From Janthinobacterium fluminis (GTDB lineage Bacteria; Pseudomonadota; Gammaproteobacteria; Burkholderiales; Burkholderiaceae_D): a DNA stretch of 64,000 bases. The stretch's first letter is position 1. Each line of letters opens with the position of its first letter. The DNA lies in contig NZ_JAQQXR010000010.1 of assembly GCF_028595325.1 (NCBI RefSeq), positions 86,350 to 150,349 of the forward strand, in the 5' to 3' direction. The translations under genes were made by a program, and so were the position numbers. Positions 60,019 to 64,000 of the stretch are shown one piece after another. The notes beneath the pieces are model-generated. The model searched no databases. It worked only from the letters and a program-made list of their open reading frames with translations, and was not told the origin of the DNA.

Positions 60019-62421
60019 TTGAAAACCCAACGTAATGCTGTATTGATGGCGATCCTGGGCGGCATGCTTGCCGCTTGCGGCGGCGGGCAGGAGCAGGGCG
60101 GGCCGACGGCCGCCCAGAAGGCGAGCCTGGCCGCCGCCGTGGCGGCGCCGGCCCCGACGCCGGCGCCCGACTGCAAACCGTATGTCGCGGGCGCCAGCTA
60201 CAGCGCCGGGCAGGTGGTGTCGCATGCCAGCGGCAACTATATCTGTAGCGTGGCCGGCTGGTGTTCTTCCGGTCATGCCGCGTATGAACCGGGCGTCGGT
60301 TGGGCATGGCAACAGGCGTGGTCTGCGGCGGGCCCCGAAGCCTGCGTGACGCCGACGCCCGTGCCGACGCCCACGCCGCCTACGCCGACACCCACGCCTG
60401 TCCCGCCAACGCCCACGCCCACCCCACCCACGCCCACCCCGGCGCCGACGCCGTGCCGTCCGGACGGCCTGATTTCCAGCGTAGCCAGCGTACCGTATTG
60501 CAAGGTCTACGACGCCAACGGCCGGGAAATCCTCGCCAATGGCTTGAATCGCCGCATCATCGGCTACTTCACCAGTTGGCGCACCGGCGTCGACGGCAGT
60601 CCGACTTACCTGGTCAATAATCTGCCCTGGGACAAAATCACCCACGTCAACTACGCCTTCGCCTCGGTCGATCCGGCCACTTTCAAGATCGCCATCGGCA
60701 GCGGCGCGAACAACCCCGAAACGGGGCTGACCTGGCCCGGCGTGCCGGCTGCGGCGATGGACCCGTCGCTGCCGTACCAGGGCCATTTCAACCTGCTGGC
60801 CCAGTACAAGAAGAAAAACCCCGCCGTCAAGGTGATGGTTTCCGTGGGCGGCTGGGCGGCCAGTACCGGCTTCTATACGGCCACCACCAACGCCGACGGC
60901 TCGCTCAACAGCGCCGGCATCAACACGCTGGCCGATTCGATGGTGGCCTTCCTGCGCCAGTACACCTTCTTCGACGGCATCGACATCGACTACGAGCATC
61001 CGACGACGAACGCGGAAGCGGGCAATCCGCTCGACTTCGGCCTCTCGAAACCGCGCCTGCACGGCTTGATGGCCAGCTACAATGTGCTGTTGAAGACGGT
61101 GCGGCAGAAACTCGACGCGGCGGCCGTGGCCGACAATAAATACTACCTGCTGACCATCGCCGGCTCGGCATCCGGCTGGGTGCTGCGCGGCGAGGAAAAC
61201 ATGTCCGGCCTGCAGTACCTCGACTACGCCAGCCTGATGTCCTACGACTTGCACGGCGGCTGGAACCAGTATGTCGGCCCCAACGCCGCCCTGTTCGACG
61301 ACGGCAACGACGCCGAGCTGAAGGCCGGCAACGCCTACCAGTACCAGAACATCGGCTACCTGAACACCGACTGGGCTTACCGCTACTATCGCGGCGCGCT
61401 GCAGGCGGGGCGCATCAATATCGGCGTGCCGTACTACACCCGCGGCTGGAAAGACGTGAACGGCGGCAGCAACGGTCTGTGGGGCACGACGGCGGTGGTC
61501 AACTCGCCCGTCACCTGCGCCCGCGTGAAGACGTGCGGCACGGGCGCGACCGGCATCGACAATGTCTGGTTCGACCTCGACAGCGAGGGCAAGCCGGTGC
61601 CCGGCGGCGGCAACCCGCTGTGGCACGCGCTGAACCTGCAGAACGGCATCGTGCCGGACTATCTGGACGCCTACAAGGTCAGCGACAAAACCCTGGTCGG
61701 CACCTATGCGCCGTTCTACAGCAGCACGATGGTGGCGCCGTGGTTGTGGAACGCGACCAAGAAGGTGTTTATCTCCACCGAAACTACCCAGTCGATAGGC
61801 GCCAAGGCGCAGTACATCATCAACAATCAGATCGGCGGGGTGATGATCTGGGAGATGGCCGGCGACTATGCCTGGGATGCGACTAAGAACGGCGGCAAGG
61901 GCCAGTACGGCATGGGTTACACGCTGACGAACACCCTGTACGAGGCCCTGCGCACGGCCGGCCCTTACGGCAACAAGCGCGCCGAGGGCGAGGTGCCGGC
62001 CATGACCGCCAACGTCAGCATCACGCTGGGTTCGTGGAAACCGGGCGACAGCAACTATCCGATCAACCCGGTGATGACGGTCAAGAACAACTCGTCCCTG
62101 GTGCTGCAGGGCGGCACCGTTTTCGAGTTCGACTATCCTGTGTCGGCGCCGTCCGACCTCAGCGACCAGTCCGGTTTCGGCTTGAAGACCATCGTGGCCG
62201 GTTACACGGGGCCGAACAATATCGGCGGCTTCAAGGCCAACTTCAACCGCGCCCGCTTCGCGCTGCCGTCCTGGCAAACGCTGGCGCCGGGCGCGTCGGT
62301 GGCGCTGACGCTGAATTACCGGCTGCCGATCTCGGGACCGTCGAATTACACGGTGACGTTGAGCGGCGTCAAGTATGCGCTGCCGCAGGAGCATCCGGAG
62401 TTGCCGGTGGGCGTGCGTTAA
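60019..62421 (+). CDS. GH18 chitinase with chitin-binding module, lipoprotein leader
   Basis: An 800-residue secreted hydrolase. The leader NAVLMAILGGMLAACGGG has a lipobox. A CBM5/12-like module (YSAGQVVSHASGNYICSVAG, about residues 50-105) is followed by a Thr-Pro linker (about 110-145) and a GH18 barrel with KVMVSVGGWA and the catalytic DGIDIDYEHP (proton-donor Glu about 326). A C-terminal beta-sandwich module occupies ~140 residues (LGSWKPGDSNYPINPVMTVK). I prefer TTG at 60019, because GGAGA lies 5 bases before it and the GH19 gene has the same layout; an ATG at 60007 lies inside that ribosome site. Confidence 0.93.
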   Translation: MKTQRNAVLMAILGGMLAACGGGQEQGGPTAAQKASLAAAVAAPAPTPAPDCKPYVAGASYSAGQVVSHASGNYICSVAGWCSSGHAAYEPGVGWAWQQAWSAAGPEACVTPTPVPTPTPPTPTPTPVPPTPTPTPPTPTPAPTPCRPDGLISSVASVPYCKVYDANGREILANGLNRRIIGYFTSWRTGVDGSPTYLVNNLPWDKITHVNYAFASVDPATFKIAIGSGANNPETGLTWPGVPAAAMDPSLPYQGHFNLLAQYKKKNPAVKVMVSVGGWAASTGFYTATTNADGSLNSAGINTLADSMVAFLRQYTFFDGIDIDYEHPTTNAEAGNPLDFGLSKPRLHGLMASYNVLLKTVRQKLDAAAVADNKYYLLTIAGSASGWVLRGEENMSGLQYLDYASLMSYDLHGGWNQYVGPNAALFDDGNDAELKAGNAYQYQNIGYLNTDWAYRYYRGALQAGRINIGVPYYTRGWKDVNGGSNGLWGTTAVVNSPVTCARVKTCGTGATGIDNVWFDLDSEGKPVPGGGNPLWHALNLQNGIVPDYLDAYKVSDKTLVGTYAPFYSSTMVAPWLWNATKKVFISTETTQSIGAKAQYIINNQIGGVMIWEMAGDYAWDATKNGGKGQYGMGYTLTNTLYEALRTAGPYGNKRAEGEVPAMTANVSITLGSWKPGDSNYPINPVMTVKNNSSLVLQGGTVFEFDYPVSAPSDLSDQSGFGLKTIVAGYTGPNNIGGFKANFNRARFALPSWQTLAPGASVALTLNYRLPISGPSNYTVTLSGVKYALPQEHPELPVGVR

Positions 62422-62445
62422 GCGGGATCGGCGCGTGACAGGGGG

Positions 62446-62472
62446 CAGGGCGGGGCGCATAGCCCCGCCCTG
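62446..62472 (+). terminator. Hairpin after the chitinase pair
   Basis: CAGGGCGGGGC (62446-62456), loop GCATA, GCCCCGCCCTG (62462-62472): an exact 11-bp stem 25 bases after the GH18 stop. It has only a short T pair downstream. Confidence 0.7.
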
Positions 62473-62652
62473 TTGCCATTGCGCGCATGCCTGACGCGCA
62501 ATGATGGCGACACTGTACGAAAATTGCTGATGTGCGGCAAGACTAAGTGTACTATCCATTGCAAGCCGTCTCTGCGCGCGGCGGCAAGGCCCACATGCTT
62601 GATGGGCTCGCTGTCGCCGCGCCCCGCCCGGCGCCGCCTGAGGAGCTTGACC

Positions 62653-63123
62653 GTGCCGAATGAGCCTGTGCCGTCGACGTCGTTCCTGCTGTGCCGCAGC
62701 CATGGCCTGCTGTGCGCGCTGGCGCTGCCCCATGTGCGCGAAATCATGCGTGCCCAGCCGCTGGAGGCGCTGCCCGAGATGCCCCCCTGTATGCTGGGCC
62801 TGGCCCTGATCCGCGGCGCCGCCGTGCCGGTGCTCGACCTGGCGCGCCTGCTCGGCGGCGCCGGCGTCGCGCCGGGCGGGCGCTTCGTCGCGCTGGCACT
62901 GGGCCGGGGCCGGCTGGCGCTGGCCGTCGACTCCGTGCTGGGCGTGCGCGCGCTGGACGCGGCGGCGCTGGGCCAGGTGCCGCCCCTGCTGCAGGGGGCC
63001 GACGCCGGCATGGTGGCGGCCGTCGCCACGCTCGACGCCGAGCTGATGCTGGTGCTGCAGGCCGGCCGTCTGGTGTCCGACGCCGTCTGGCAGGCGTGCG
63101 CGGCGCGGCAGGCGGCCGCATGA
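62653..63123 (+). CDS. cheW: CheW-domain chemotaxis adaptor protein
   Basis: A 156-residue CheW fold: STSFLLCRSHGLLCALALPH, VREIMRAQPLEALPEMPPCM, GLALIRGAAVPVLDLARLLG and a C-terminal LDAELMLVLQAGRLV. It couples receptors to CheA or a CheR-type system. The start is GTG at 62653 with AGGAG 7 bases upstream; a TTG at 62647 is a poorer option, and the in-frame codons from 62473 look non-coding. Its TGA overlaps the cheR ATG, so the two are coupled. Confidence 0.88.
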   Translation: MPNEPVPSTSFLLCRSHGLLCALALPHVREIMRAQPLEALPEMPPCMLGLALIRGAAVPVLDLARLLGGAGVAPGGRFVALALGRGRLALAVDSVLGVRALDAAALGQVPPLLQGADAGMVAAVATLDAELMLVLQAGRLVSDAVWQACAARQAAA

Positions 63124-64000
63124 CGGCGCTGCCGGGCGTGCGCGAGGTCAAACGTTTCCGCGAGTTGATCGCGGCCCGGCTCGGCCTGGACTTCGACGAG
63201 GCCCGGCTCGGCAACCTGGCCAAGCTGCTGACGGCGCGCGGCGGCGCCGACTGCGGCGCCTACCTCGATAGCCTCGATGGCGCGGCCGACGCCGCCGAGC
63301 TGGCGCGCCTGGCGCCCGAGCTGACCGTCACCGAGACGTATTTCTTCCGCAGCATAGACCAGATCCGCGCCTACGCCGAGGTGGCGTTGCCGCAGCGCCT
63401 GCAGGCCGGCGACGGCCTGCGCCCGGTGCGCGTGCTGTCGGCCGGCTGCGCCTCGGGCGAGGAGCCGTATTCGCTGGCCATCGCCGCGCTGGCGCTGGCC
63501 GGGCTAACGCCGAACCGGCTGGCGCTGACGGGGCTGGACATCAATCCGCTGATGCTGGCGAAGGCGGCGCAGGCGCGTTACACGTCCTGGTCGCTGCGCG
63601 AATTTCCCGCCGAGCTGAAAGGCCGCTGGTTCCGTCCCGACGGCGACGCCTTCCTGCTCGACGACGCGATCCGCCGCATGGTGCGCTTCGAGCAGCGCAA
63701 TCTGGCCCAGGAGGGCGCCGACTTCTGGCTGCCGGGATCGTTCGACATCGTCTTTTGCCGCAACGTGCTGATGTATTTCACGCCCGCGCAGGCCCAGGCG
63801 GCGGTGGCGCGCATCGCCCGCGCGCTGGCGCCGGGCGGGTATTTCTTCTTCGGCCATGCGGAAACGCTGCGCGGCCTGTCCAACGATTTCCACCTGTGCC
63901 ACAGCCACGGCGCCTTCTATTACCAGCGCAAGGGCGAGGCGCTGGCGGCTGCGCCGGCGCCGCCGGCGGCCGCGGCGCCGCCGCGCTGGCCGGCTGCGCC
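63120..64000 (+). CDS. cheR: CheR-type protein-glutamate methyltransferase, 3' end cut off by window
   Basis: About 293 residues are visible before the right edge. The N-terminal all-helical domain (VKRFRELIAARLGLDFDEAR) is followed by TETYFFRSIDQ and the SAM-binding SAGCASGEEPYSLAIAALAL, then FDIVFCRNVLMYFTP and GGYFFFGHAETL. It methylates receptor glutamates. The Ala/Pro-rich tail at the window edge suggests a longer protein, possibly with TPRs as in Wsp-type or alternative chemosensory systems. The overlap with cheW (ATGA) supports a signalling operon extending to the right. Confidence 0.93.
   Translation, partial: MTALPGVREVKRFRELIAARLGLDFDEARLGNLAKLLTARGGADCGAYLDSLDGAADAAELARLAPELTVTETYFFRSIDQIRAYAEVALPQRLQAGDGLRPVRVLSAGCASGEEPYSLAIAALALAGLTPNRLALTGLDINPLMLAKAAQARYTSWSLREFPAELKGRWFRPDGDAFLLDDAIRRMVRFEQRNLAQEGADFWLPGSFDIVFCRNVLMYFTPAQAQAAVARIARALAPGGYFFFGHAETLRGLSNDFHLCHSHGAFYYQRKGEALAAAPAPPAAAAPPRWPAA

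Noticed and set aside
59863..62733. 956-codon minus-strand frame opposite the GH18 chitinase
   Set aside because: It is a shadow of a well-defined GH18 protein and crosses several intergenic regions.

Overview
The window is GC-rich, densely coded chromosomal DNA from a betaproteobacterium. The most likely source is a member of the Burkholderiales, family Oxalobacteraceae (Massilia/Duganella/Janthinobacterium type). This assignment is inferred from gene content: phasins, a ppc / hemC-hemD-hemX-hemY block, ppa, nadE next to a PII gene, a GbsR-cydPABX oxidase operon, FtsK-LolA-RarA-SerS, two identical tRNA-Ser genes, and a chitinase pair. No rRNA, prophage, insertion sequence or CRISPR array was seen.

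Layout. 0-5.7 kb: a cut-off SDR gene, a phasin with a histone-H1-like Ala/Lys tail, a patatin-like lipase, a TetR regulator, a TPR protein, a LOG-family protein and a YgjP-type metallopeptidase. 5.7-9.5 kb: a cytochrome bd operon on the minus strand, read as regulator-cydP-cydA-cydB-cydX. 9.5-12.7 kb: a perfect 27-bp-arm palindrome, then a stress-type group (KGG protein, hemerythrin, second phasin, NADP oxidoreductase). 12.8-18.1 kb: purU, yaeQ, DUF2946 plus a PCu(A)C copper chaperone, an Rpn-type nuclease, a GIN-domain protein, and an RlmI-like gene lacking its whole methyltransferase domain. 18.1-22.8 kb: two coupled c-type cytochromes, a MocR-type regulator, an RNase D-like exonuclease and a ProQ protein. 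22.8-30.9 kb: a possible small RNA, rpoD, an orphan sensor kinase and ppc. 31-36 kb: the haem operon and ppa. 36-44 kb: small membrane and stress genes, nadE-PII, a TRIC channel, a TetR-controlled pair of membrane proteins with a clear operator, Smr and trxB. 44.4-52.7 kb: ftsK-lolA-rarA, DUF2917, a second MocR regulator, serS and twin tRNA-Ser(CGA). 52.8-58 kb: DUF2946, a TonB-dependent receptor, a PepSY protein and a sulfotransferase. 58.4-62.4 kb: GH19 and GH18 chitinases with similar lipoprotein leaders, chitin-binding modules and TTG starts. 62.6-64 kb: cheW and a cut-off cheR.

How the genes work together. Most operons are standard housekeeping: haem synthesis, high-affinity respiration, cell division with lipoprotein export, NAD synthesis with nitrogen sensing, and chitin degradation. 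DUF2946 genes sit beside a copper chaperone at one locus and beside a TonB receptor/PepSY pair at the other, which suggests both loci handle copper. I found no clearly new multi-gene system. The items most worth checking are the truncated RlmI gene, the orphan cytochrome pair, the candidate RNA upstream of rpoD, the palindromic operators at the GbsR and TetR genes, and the parallel design of the two chitinases.
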